Part shown: piece by piece, positions 1 to 6,957 of the stretch
Layout of the letters: the number at the start of each line of letters is the position of its first letter
Position numbering within the stretch: position 1 is the first letter of the stretch
From: CAYRIF01 sp964424205
Lineage (GTDB): Bacteria; Bacteroidota; Bacteroidia; Cytophagales; Cyclobacteriaceae
Reading direction: 5' to 3'
NCBI GenBank assembly: GCA_964424205.1
Contig: CAYRIF010000016.1
Span: 1-22,284 of the forward strand
DNA: 22,284 nt
Program-made: the position numbers and the translations under genes
Notes under the pieces: generated by a model
Database searches by the model: none
What the model saw: the letters and a program-made list of their open reading frames with translations, nothing else
Told to the model about the DNA's origin: nothing

Positions 1-455
1 ATGGCAGGCCATTCTTTGTCCTGGTCTTTGGGGTGATTTAGGCCTATGGAATAGCCGTTGTTCCACGAGGTGCCACCATTTTTGGATTTTTGAACCACCA
101 TTCTGTCCAATATTTCTTCTCCCTGCCATCCTTTCCCTGAAGGATCTGATAGGTGAAAATAGTAGAAACATCCGTCAGCCGATGAAATCACTGCAGGGTC
201 TCCATAAACGCCATAAGAGGATTTAAGGGATTCTTTTGTCCAGGTTTTTCCGCCGTCCTTGGTGGTGTAAACTTTGTCTAAAATGGAAGCCGCAACAATA
301 TTGTTAGTATCTTGAAGATTGATAGCAATGCTGGGTTCGCTAGGGGGGTAACTTCCTAAGATTGTCTCATCAAGTTTTATGTTTTTGATTTGCGCAGTAG
401 TAGAAATGGTTGAAAACGCAATTAATAGGAGCCAGAAGGGTACTAGTTTGTTCAT
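1..455 (-). CDS. Sialidase-like Asp-box exported protein, N-terminal part (cut by window edge)
   Basis: The reverse strand is open from an ATG at 455 to the window edge, giving the first 151 residues. They begin with a typical signal peptide (MNK, then a hydrophobic run, ending near TTAQ at residue 22). Two Asp-box (BNR) motifs follow, TKDGGKTW at about residues 65-72 and SKNGGTSW at about 124-131. Asp-boxes form turns between the blades of beta-propellers in sialidases and related glycosyl hydrolases, so a secreted or periplasmic propeller is likely. The catalytic residues would lie in the missing part, so sialidase activity cannot be claimed. The gene diverges from the beta-helix gene at 529 with 73 bp between the two starts. 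Confidence 0.8.
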   Translation of the reverse strand, partial: MNKLVPFWLLLIAFSTISTTAQIKNIKLDETILGSYPPSEPSIAINLQDTNNIVAASILDKVYTTKDGGKTWTKESLKSSYGVYGDPAVISSADGCFYYFHLSDPSGKGWQGEEILDRMVVQKSKNGGTSWNNGYSIGLNHPKDQDKEWPA

Positions 456-528
456 AATCTGTATTTTTGGTTTGTAAAATACCAAAGTCCTAAATGAAAC
501 TGGCATGATTAATGCAAATTTTATAAAC

Positions 529-2037
529 ATGAAGATCGTAAAAATACTAGCCCTTTTCTTGCTAATATCACAGCTGACGCTCGCTAAGACTTTTTACATT
601 TCTCCAAGTGGAAAAGCAGGCAATAGTGGCACAAAAAAATACCCATTACCTTTTAAATATTTAGAGCAAAAGAGAAATCATGCTGGAGATGTGTTTGTAG
701 TCTTGGAGGGGCGGTATCCTGGACATTGGATTACGGAAGTTTATGGCACAGCGAAAAATCCGGTAGTTATAAAATCAGAAAATTGGTTGGCTGCAGATTT
801 GGTGGGCACTAAAGGGGATGGGGTAAGACAACGAAAAATTTTAACCATCAATGGAAATTATTCTTGGTTTCAGGGCTTTGAAATTTATGACGATGAAGCA
901 AAAAATAGAATCATGAATAACGGTAAGGAGTACTATTTTTCTGATGGAGTACACCAGTATGGCAAAGGCTCAAAAGTTATCAATTGTGTGGCGCATGATG
1001 TGATTATTGGATTTTCGTCGTGGTCTACTGCTATCGGAGGAGAAATTTATGGCTGCCTTGCCTATAACATCGGTTACAATAATTTGGATTCTGGTCGTGC
1101 CAATAAGGGTCATGGACATGGGTTTTACGTCCAAAATAGAAAAGGAGTGGCGGTTTATAAAAAGTTACAACTGAATATTGTTTGGGGAACTGCCAGTGAG
1201 GGCTTTCAATGTTACACGCAGAAAGGAAATATTGAATATTTTGATTTTGAAAAGAACTTGGCATTCAATCTTATTGGTTTGAATCAAACACAGAAAAAGG
1301 GGAGGGGCTATATTTTGGGTGGCTACAAACCATTGACGGCGCTAAGGTTTGTGGGGAATCATGCTTACAGGACAAATGTGCAATTTGGGTATGGCACATT
1401 TACGCCGAATGTTACTTATGGGGCATCCATTAGCAATAACTATTTTTCTTTTAGCAGAATCACAATCTATGAATTCCATGACATGCTTGACTTCGGGAAC
1501 AACCACATCATTACCGATAAAGAAATATTTTTTGCATACCAAGCCAAAGAGGATCTCCAGAAAACATGGGAATGGCCATTTGTTAATAATGCGATATTTA
1601 TACCAAAAGGGGAGGACTACTCCAAAATTGGTATTCAAAGAAGGGGTGTTGGGGGAACGGTTTACCTAGCGGTTAAGGATTCGCCATGGAAAAAAATGAA
1701 TAACACAATTATCAATGCTAGACCTCAGCCACGGGTATTTATCTATGAAAATAATTATGATAGCACACGTGCCAATGTATATATCTATAACTACGAGGGC
1801 AAAGAAAATTTCAGAGTAAACCTGAAGGACTTTGCGAAACAAGGGGAGGTGATTGAAATAAGAGATGTGGAAAATATTAAGAAGGTTCTTTACAAGGGAA
1901 AGTACAATGGAAAAATCATGAGTTTTCCAATGAATTCAAACGCATTGGCACAGGCTTCAGGTAATATTCCTTTTGCTCATGCTAGACACAGTTCCAAGGA
2001 ATTTAATGCCTTTGTTATTTTTAACAAAAGTCAGTGA
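529..2037 (+). CDS. Exported right-handed beta-helix (pectate-lyase-like fold) protein
   Basis: I start the protein at ATG 529 (502 residues) rather than the in-frame ATG at 505, because MKIVKILALFLLISQLTLA is a clean signal peptide and the extra eight residues would spoil it. The mature protein opens with FYISPSGKAGNSGT, the usual first strand of secreted parallel beta-helix proteins, where a Ca-binding or substrate-facing groove follows. Asn- and Gly-rich rungs (VINCVAHDVI, IYGCLAYNIG, GHGHGFYVQN) run through the first 300 residues. The C-terminal 100 residues look like a small beta domain (IYNYEGKENF, EVIEIRDVEN) seen at the end of several Bacteroidota beta-helix proteins. No type IX secretion C-terminal signal is obvious. 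Family and fold are reasonably sure; the substrate, perhaps a polysaccharide, is unknown. Confidence 0.7.
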   Translation: MKIVKILALFLLISQLTLAKTFYISPSGKAGNSGTKKYPLPFKYLEQKRNHAGDVFVVLEGRYPGHWITEVYGTAKNPVVIKSENWLAADLVGTKGDGVRQRKILTINGNYSWFQGFEIYDDEAKNRIMNNGKEYYFSDGVHQYGKGSKVINCVAHDVIIGFSSWSTAIGGEIYGCLAYNIGYNNLDSGRANKGHGHGFYVQNRKGVAVYKKLQLNIVWGTASEGFQCYTQKGNIEYFDFEKNLAFNLIGLNQTQKKGRGYILGGYKPLTALRFVGNHAYRTNVQFGYGTFTPNVTYGASISNNYFSFSRITIYEFHDMLDFGNNHIITDKEIFFAYQAKEDLQKTWEWPFVNNAIFIPKGEDYSKIGIQRRGVGGTVYLAVKDSPWKKMNNTIINARPQPRVFIYENNYDSTRANVYIYNYEGKENFRVNLKDFAKQGEVIEIRDVENIKKVLYKGKYNGKIMSFPMNSNALAQASGNIPFAHARHSSKEFNAFVIFNKSQ

Positions 2038-2043
2038 TATTGA

Positions 2044-2074
2044 TTGGTCATAAAACAATTAAACCTTAATTTTG
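2044..2074 (+). promoter_or_regulatory. Bacteroidota-type primary promoter for the TPR/thrS unit
   Basis: TTG at 2044-2046 is followed, after 20 bp, by TAATTTTG at 2067-2074. This fits the Bacteroidota primary-sigma consensus TTG-N(about 20)-TAnnTTTG. Transcription would start near 2080, leaving a leader of only about 10 nt before the TTG start at 2091. It probably drives the TPR lipoprotein and thrS. Confidence 0.6.
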
Positions 2075-2090
2075 TGTAAAAATAATTTCA

Positions 2091-3206
2091 TTGAAGCATA
2101 GCCTTAGAAAATACAGTTTTTACTTATTTACCCTCCTTGTGTTAGCAGGGTGTGAGGCACGGTATTCTAAAAATCGTATCCAGGAAAGACCCAATTTAAC
2201 AGGCGAATTTCAAGAGGATAGGATGAAGGCACTCGATCAGATTATTGAAGACTATCCTAACAATGCAGAAGCCCTCTATCAAAAAGCTAGAGTACTCAAT
2301 AGTAGTGGAAATTATAAAGATGCTGCTACCACACTGCAAAAGGCCATTGCGCTAGCGCCATTAAACAAAGACTATGTCCTTCATTTGGTGGAGATTCTGC
2401 ACAAACAGCAACGCTGGAATGAAGGCTTAGAAGTTTCTTTAAAGGGGGAACAGATGGGTATTGAAAAGGAGAAGTTATATTATATGATTTCGGATTTTTA
2501 TTACCACAAAAATTTTCTTAACAAGGCATTGACGTATAATGCACGTGTTTTAAAATCTTCTGAGATTTCAAAGTACTATTATCAAAAAGCAAAAATACAG
2601 TTGGCGAGTAGAGATACGCTGCATGCGATTCAAAACCTAAAAATTAGTTTGAGTAAAACCAAAAATTATAGTGAGGGCTTAACAAAACTAGTTGAAGTAC
2701 ATATCGCCAAAAAGGAATTTGATAGTGCCAATATGTACTTGAACAAGCAGTTGGCATTTGAGCCCAGCAACAAGAAGCTATTATTTAATAAAGCGGTAAT
2801 TTTTCAAAATACCTTTCAAATTGATAGCGCTAAAGGAGTGTTTTTTACAATTCTTAAAACAGATACGCGTAATGTTAAATCAATGATGCAGTTAAGTCAT
2901 TTGTATTTCAATCGGCACCAGTATGATTCTGCTCGTTATTATGCAGAAAATGCAGTGAGGGTACAGCCTAAAAATATTGAAGCCCAAATAATGATAGGAG
3001 AGGCATATAGCAAGCGTCATCTGTTTGCAAAAGCAAGGCAGTCTTTTGAAGTAATTTTGAAAAAAGACTCAACCAATCAATTAGCAACAGAAGCATTAGT
3101 AAAATTGGATAGAAAAATTGCATATTTGCAGCGGATAAATACGGAAAGAGAAGAAAACGCTAAAATCAAGATTATCGCACCAATTAGTATAAAAACAAAT
3201 AATTAA
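2091..3206 (+). CDS. TPR-repeat lipoprotein upstream of thrS
   Basis: This is a 371-residue protein read from a TTG start. The TTG is preferred because it supplies a lipoprotein signal: a hydrophobic run to LVLAGC, with the lipidated Cys at residue 21. The first in-frame ATG (2223) would remove it. From about residue 45 to 345 there are roughly eight tetratricopeptide repeats, recognisable as spaced helix pairs such as AEALYQKARVLNSSGNYKDA and AKARQSFEVILKKDSTN. TPRs are protein-binding solenoids, so this is likely an envelope-anchored scaffold. The stop codon TAA shares one base with the thrS ATG (TAATG), which points to one mRNA and coupled translation. Specific function is unknown. Confidence 0.8.
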   Translation: MKHSLRKYSFYLFTLLVLAGCEARYSKNRIQERPNLTGEFQEDRMKALDQIIEDYPNNAEALYQKARVLNSSGNYKDAATTLQKAIALAPLNKDYVLHLVEILHKQQRWNEGLEVSLKGEQMGIEKEKLYYMISDFYYHKNFLNKALTYNARVLKSSEISKYYYQKAKIQLASRDTLHAIQNLKISLSKTKNYSEGLTKLVEVHIAKKEFDSANMYLNKQLAFEPSNKKLLFNKAVIFQNTFQIDSAKGVFFTILKTDTRNVKSMMQLSHLYFNRHQYDSARYYAENAVRVQPKNIEAQIMIGEAYSKRHLFAKARQSFEVILKKDSTNQLATEALVKLDRKIAYLQRINTEREENAKIKIIAPISIKTNN

Positions 3207-5149
3207 TGAGTCAAGAAATAAATATCACATTGCCTGATGGTACAGTAAGGGCATATCCTAAAGGAGTGACAGGCTATGAGATAGCCATGAGCATCAGCGA
3301 AGGACTGGCTAGAAATGTGCTGTCGGCCAAGGTGAATGGAGCGGTGTGGGATGCCTCACGTAAAATAGAAAAAGACGCAAATTTTCAGCTGTTAACGTGG
3401 AGAGATACTGAAGGAAAATCTACTTTTTGGCATTCGTCGGCTCATTTGATGGCGGAGGCACTGGAGGCATTATATCCAGGGATAAAATTAGGCATCGGTC
3501 CGCCGATAGAGCATGGATTTTATTACGATGTGGATTTTGGTGAAATAGAATTTAATGCGGATCGGTTAGAAGAGATTGAACAGAAGATGTTGGCGTTGGC
3601 AAGGCAAAAGAATGAATACATACGGTCTGAGGTTAGTAAGGCTGACGCAATCGATTATTTTACTAAGAAAGGAGATGAGTACAAACTCGATTTATTGGAT
3701 GGATTAGAAGACGGAACGATTACCTTTTACAAACAAGGGAACTTCACAGATTTATGCCGAGGGCCACATATTCCGAATACAGGTTTTATCAAGGCTATTA
3801 AAATTATGAATATTGCTGGCGCCTATTGGCGAGGTGATGAAAATAGCAAGCAGCTGACTAGGATCTACGGGATTACATTTCCGAAGCAAAAAGAGTTAAA
3901 GGAGTATTTGGAGATGCTTGAGGAAGCAAAGAAAAGAGACCATAGAAAACTTGGAAAAGAACTAGAATTGTTTGCTTTTTCTGAAAATGTTGGGATGGGA
4001 TTGCCGCTTTGGTTGCCGAAGGGAGCTGTTTTGCGAGAGCGGTTAGAGAATTTTCTGAAAAAGGCACAGCAAAAAGCAGGTTATCAGCCAGTGATTACGC
4101 CGCACATAGGCAATAAAAAACTATATGTAACTTCGGGGCATTATGAAAAATATGGTGCAGATTCTTTTCAGCCAATCTTAACACCCCATGAGAATGAGGC
4201 GTTTTTATTAAAGCCGATGAACTGTCCGCATCACTGTGAAATTTATAAAACAAAGCCAAGGTCATACAAAGATTTGCCCATCAGATTTTCTGAATTTGGA
4301 ACTGTGTATCGTTATGAGCAAAGTGGTGAGCTGCATGGATTAACGAGGGTACGAGGGTTTACGCAAGATGATGCCCATATTTTCTGTACGCCAGAACAGG
4401 TAAAAGAGGAATTTGAAAAAGTGATTGACTTGGTTTTATATGTATTCAAGTCCTTGGGGTTTGATGACTATACGGCACAGGTTTCATTACGTGACCCTGA
4501 AAATAAGGAGAAGTATATTGGAACAGATGAGGTATGGGAAATGGCAGAAAGAGGTATTCAAGAAGCCGCGGATGAGAAGGGATTGGATACAGTAGTGGAG
4601 TTAGGCGAAGCGGCGTTTTATGGACCGAAACTCGATTTTATGATTAAAGATGCATTAGGTCGTAGTTGGCAGTTGGGTACTATTCAAGTAGATTATACTT
4701 TGCCCGAGCGATTTGAGTTAGAATATGTAGGTGCTGACAATCAAAAACACCGCCCAGTGATGATTCACCGTGCACCGTTTGGCTCGATGGAACGATTCAT
4801 TGCCGTATTGATAGAGCACTGTGCCGGGAATTTTCCATTATGGTTGTCGCCAGATCAAATTGCGGTGCTGCCTATTTCAGAAAAATATGGGGACTATGCG
4901 CAAGAAGTATATGGAGCGTTGGAGACCGACGATATCCGAGGTTTTTTTGATAACAGGGACGAGAAAATAGGTAGAAAAATAAGAGATGCTGAGGTGAAGA
5001 AAATACCGTATATGATTATTGTGGGCGAGAAAGAACGGGATGAGAATATGGTATCTGTCAGGAAACATGGAGAAGGGGATTTAGGGAGTATGTCGCTCGA
5101 TGATTTTAAGAAACTATTTAAATCAGAAATTTCTGGCCATTTAAATTAG
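3206..5149 (+). CDS. thrS: Threonyl-tRNA synthetase
   Basis: This class II synthetase attaches threonine to tRNA-Thr in the cytoplasm. Its 647 residues match the usual length of the bacterial enzyme. In order: an N-terminal TGS domain (about 1-62); an editing domain with the HxxxH pair His76/His80 and the Cys184/His188 pair in FTDLCRGPH, which clears mischarged serine; a catalytic core with motif 2 around RFSEFGTVYRYEQSGELHG and motif 3 around HRAPFGSMERF; and a C-terminal anticodon-binding domain (about 550-647). The zinc ligands expected from the E. coli enzyme are present as Cys340 (MNCPHH), His391 (DDAHIF) and His521 (IHRAPFG). It overlaps the TPR gene by one base and sits before infC-rpmI-rplT, a widely conserved bacterial order. 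No defect is seen. Confidence 0.98.
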   Translation: MSQEINITLPDGTVRAYPKGVTGYEIAMSISEGLARNVLSAKVNGAVWDASRKIEKDANFQLLTWRDTEGKSTFWHSSAHLMAEALEALYPGIKLGIGPPIEHGFYYDVDFGEIEFNADRLEEIEQKMLALARQKNEYIRSEVSKADAIDYFTKKGDEYKLDLLDGLEDGTITFYKQGNFTDLCRGPHIPNTGFIKAIKIMNIAGAYWRGDENSKQLTRIYGITFPKQKELKEYLEMLEEAKKRDHRKLGKELELFAFSENVGMGLPLWLPKGAVLRERLENFLKKAQQKAGYQPVITPHIGNKKLYVTSGHYEKYGADSFQPILTPHENEAFLLKPMNCPHHCEIYKTKPRSYKDLPIRFSEFGTVYRYEQSGELHGLTRVRGFTQDDAHIFCTPEQVKEEFEKVIDLVLYVFKSLGFDDYTAQVSLRDPENKEKYIGTDEVWEMAERGIQEAADEKGLDTVVELGEAAFYGPKLDFMIKDALGRSWQLGTIQVDYTLPERFELEYVGADNQKHRPVMIHRAPFGSMERFIAVLIEHCAGNFPLWLSPDQIAVLPISEKYGDYAQEVYGALETDDIRGFFDNRDEKIGRKIRDAEVKKIPYMIIVGEKERDENMVSVRKHGEGDLGSMSLDDFKKLFKSEISGHLN

Positions 5150-5180
5150 AAATCAAATTAGAATTTAGTTTTGTATTCTT

Positions 5181-5209
5181 TTGATTAATAAAAATATTAA
5201 CGATATTTG
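5181..5209 (+). promoter_or_regulatory. Possible promoter for infC-rpmI-rplT
   Basis: TTG at 5181-5183 is followed after 18 bp by GATATTTG (5202-5209), one mismatch from TAnnTTTG. A start near 5216 would give a leader of about 30 nt that carries the strong ribosome site at 5234. A second box, TAGTTTTG at 5166-5173, has no TTG at the right distance. The unit could also be read through from thrS. Confidence 0.35.
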
Positions 5210-5233
5210 CGGTCGCAATTTTAAACACTAAAC

Positions 5234-5241
5234 AAGGAGGT
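5234..5241 (+). promoter_or_regulatory. Full-length Shine-Dalgarno sequence of infC
   Basis: AAGGAGGT is the full complement of the 16S rRNA tail. It ends 4 nt before the ATC at 5246, and its GGAGG core ends 5 nt before it. The other genes here (thrS, rpmI, rplT and the surface genes) have only A-rich leaders. The site therefore decides the infC start and argues against ATG 5318, which has no such sequence. Confidence 0.85.
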
Positions 5242-5245
5242 AGAA

Positions 5246-5797
5246 ATCGCTAAGAGAATAAAAAGAAGATTTACGAGGGGCAGGAGAGAGGAACCATTTA
5301 AAGTCAATGAAAAAATAATGGCTTTTGAGGTGAGACTGGTAGGGGAGAATGTAGAGCAAGGAGTGTGCAGAAAAACTGAAGCACTCGATAAGGCTAAAGA
5401 GTTAGGGCTGGATTTGGTGGAGATATCACCCAAAGCAGATCCTCCAGTTTGCAAGATTGTTGATTATTCTAAATTTAAGTATGATCACAAGAAAAAGCAA
5501 AAAGATATTAAAGCGAAAGCTCAAAAGACGGTTGTAAAAGAAATCAGATTTGGCCCTAATACAGAGGAGCACGATTTTAATTTTAAGTTAAAACATGCGA
5601 TAAGTTTTTTGGAAGACGGATCGAAAGTAAAGGCATACGTACATTTTAAAGGTCGGTCAATTGTTTTTAAAGAACGAGGAGAGATACTCCTGTTGAAGTT
5701 TGCGCAAGCATTGGATGAATACGCTAAGGTAGAACAACTACCAAAATTAGAAGGTAAGAGGATGTTTTTGTTCTTATCGCCAAAAGGTAAAAAATAA
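5246..5797 (+). CDS. infC: Translation initiation factor IF-3, with an ATC start codon
   Basis: IF-3 binds the 30S subunit, prevents premature 50S joining and checks the start codon. From the first ATG (5318) the protein would be 159 residues and lack the conserved basic N-terminus. The frame stays open upstream to 5225, and reading from ATC 5246 adds 24 residues beginning (M)AKRIKRRFTRGRREEPFKVN. That is the expected IF-3 leader of Bacteroidota and gives 183 residues, the family's normal size. The N-domain (LVGENVEQGV, LDLVEISPKADPPVCKI), the lysine-rich linker helix and the C-domain (VKEIRFGPNTEEHDFN, KAYVHFKGR) are complete. IF-3 genes in other bacteria use rare AUU-type starts for autoregulation, so ATC fits. 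rpmI follows 18 bp later. Confidence 0.92.
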   Translation: MAKRIKRRFTRGRREEPFKVNEKIMAFEVRLVGENVEQGVCRKTEALDKAKELGLDLVEISPKADPPVCKIVDYSKFKYDHKKKQKDIKAKAQKTVVKEIRFGPNTEEHDFNFKLKHAISFLEDGSKVKAYVHFKGRSIVFKERGEILLLKFAQALDEYAKVEQLPKLEGKRMFLFLSPKGKK

Positions 5798-5815
5798 AAT
5801 AAATAGATAAATAAA

Positions 5816-6010
5816 ATGCCAAAAGTAAAAACAAAGTCAGGTGCGAAGAAAAGGTTTAAGTTGACGGGTACTGGTAAGATTAAGCGAAAGCATGCTTTCA
5901 AAAGTCATATCTTAACCAAAAAAGAAACCAAGCAGAAAAGAAACTTGACTAAAACAGGGCTTGTACACAAGTCTGACGCAAAGAACGTTAAAAGAATGTT
6001 GAATATTTAA
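5816..6010 (+). CDS. rpmI: 50S ribosomal protein bL35
   Basis: A 64-residue, very basic protein starting MPKVKTKSGAKKRFKLTGTG, the signature of bL35, with the following KRKHAFKSHILTKK segment also conserved. It is a small protein of the large ribosomal subunit and its length is normal. It lies 18 bp after infC and 91 bp before rplT, in the usual infC-rpmI-rplT operon. There is no Shine-Dalgarno sequence; the leader is A-rich. Confidence 0.97.
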   Translation: MPKVKTKSGAKKRFKLTGTGKIKRKHAFKSHILTKKETKQKRNLTKTGLVHKSDAKNVKRMLNI

Positions 6011-6101
6011 TTTGTCGGTTGATAAATTAGGTTTATGTTTTACCAGACTACTGGCTTAAAGACTTAGAAATAAGCGCCACAAGTCAAAAAATTTAAAAAA
6101 A

Positions 6102-6446
6102 ATGCCAAGATCAGTAAATGCGGTAGCCTCAAGGGCTCGTAGAAAAAGGACACTTAAATACGCCAAAGGTTATTGGGGTAGAAGAAGTAATGTATGGACA
6201 GTAGCGAAGAATGCTGTTGAAAAAGGATGGGGTTACGCCTATCGTGATAGAAAAGTTAAAAAGCGAGAATTCAGAAAACTATGGATTATGCGTATCAACG
6301 CTGGAGCGCGGGAGTATGGTTTGACGTATTCTCAATTTATGGGGAAAGTTAAAGCTGCCAATATTGAATTGGATAGAAAAGTACTTGCTGACTTAGCAAT
6401 GAATCACCCAGTAGCTTTCAAAGCAGTGGTTGATAAGGTAAAATAG
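6102..6446 (+). CDS. rplT: 50S ribosomal protein bL20
   Basis: A 114-residue basic protein beginning MPRSVNAVASRARRKRTLKYAKGY-like sequence, the long N-terminal helix of bL20, which binds 23S rRNA early in large-subunit assembly. The downstream WIMRINAGAREYGLTYSQFM segment is the conserved globular part. Length is as expected. In Escherichia coli and Bacillus subtilis bL20 represses its own operon by binding mRNA. Here the 91-bp gap before it is the only place in the operon with room for such a site, but no clear mimic of the rRNA site was recognised. It is the last gene of the operon; a strong terminator follows at 6471. Confidence 0.97.
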   Translation: MPRSVNAVASRARRKRTLKYAKGYWGRRSNVWTVAKNAVEKGWGYAYRDRKVKKREFRKLWIMRINAGAREYGLTYSQFMGKVKAANIELDRKVLADLAMNHPVAFKAVVDKVK

Positions 6447-6470
6447 AGATATTTTATAAGAAAATATTAA

Positions 6471-6510
6471 ACTCCTAATTCGCTTACAAAAGCGAATTAG
6501 GAGTTTTTTT
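6471..6510 (+). terminator. Rho-independent terminator of the rplT operon
   Basis: ACTCCTAATTCGCTT (6471-6485) pairs perfectly with 6490-6504 across the loop ACAA, giving a 15-bp stem. The run of T continues to 6510. It lies 25 bp after the rplT stop and closes the translation block. Confidence 0.95.
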
Positions 6511-6555
6511 ATTGTCTAAATGATTGAGAAAATAATTTTATTCTTTCCTAAAACA

Positions 6556-6842
6556 CTGAGTTTGACGAATAATTCATTCCACAGAAGGGAAGATAAAGGG
6601 AATGTGGGATTTGAGGCATCAAAGGGGAAGAAATAGCTGGCTATTTCGACACTTTTATGTTTCAAAGATTGCGTTTTCTTTGCCTTTTCGCCAGCCTGGC
6701 GAACTTGAAGTTTCCCATTTCCGTCCTCCTATTTTCTTGCCTGCCAGCCGCAGGCAGGCATTAACCAGTTAGTCCTACGAAAATCATGAGTAGATAATGA
6801 AAAATTTCATCAAAGCTGTGAAAAAGTATTCGTCAAACTCAG
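6556..6842. repeat. 287-bp segment bounded by 16-bp perfect inverted repeats (MITE-like or structured RNA)
   Basis: CTGAGTTTGACGAATA (6556-6571) returns as its exact reverse complement at 6827-6842. Between them are four further palindromes: 6576-6583 with 6603-6610 (8 bp, one G-T); GAAATAGC/GCTATTTC at 6630-6647; TTCGCCA/TGGCGAA at 6687-6703; and TGCCTGCC/GGCAGGCA at 6738-6760. No plausible coding frame is present. Terminal inverted repeats around a short non-coding core fit a miniature transposable element. TA dinucleotides flank at 6549 and 6848, but this is weak evidence in AT-rich DNA. It could instead be a structured RNA. It fills most of the gap between rplT and the repeat lipoprotein gene. 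Confidence 0.55.
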
Positions 6843-6878
6843 GTTATTAGTCTCATATCTAATAGTTTTTTCCCTTAT

Positions 6879-6920
6879 CTGTTTACCTATTCAATTCTCA
6901 AACCATAAAGGGAAAATAAA
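6879..6920 (+). promoter_or_regulatory. Shared 42-bp promoter-like element, copy 1 (before the repeat lipoprotein)
   Basis: CTGTTTAC at 6879-6886 and ATAAA at 6905-6909 are 26 bp apart, start to start, followed by an A-rich tract. The ATG follows at 6958. The same blocks with the same spacing occur at 8699, 20673 and 21623. TGTTTAC and (C/T)ATAAAG with a 17-bp spacer resemble the -35/-10 of a promoter, and no TAnnTTTG box is near. Confidence 0.7.
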
Positions 6921-6957
6921 ATTTTTAGAATTTTCTAAAATTAAAACAATTGTAATA

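Noticed and set aside
505..507. ATG at 505 as the start of the beta-helix gene
   Set aside because: It adds eight polar or mixed residues in front of a complete signal peptide that begins at ATG 529.
5318..5320. ATG at 5318 as the infC start
   Set aside because: It removes the conserved basic IF-3 N-terminus and lacks a ribosome site, whereas ATC 5246 has both.
6511..6957. CRISPR array or tRNA gene in the repeat-rich gap
   Set aside because: The repeats are inverted pairs of different sequence without regular spacers, and no cloverleaf could be drawn.
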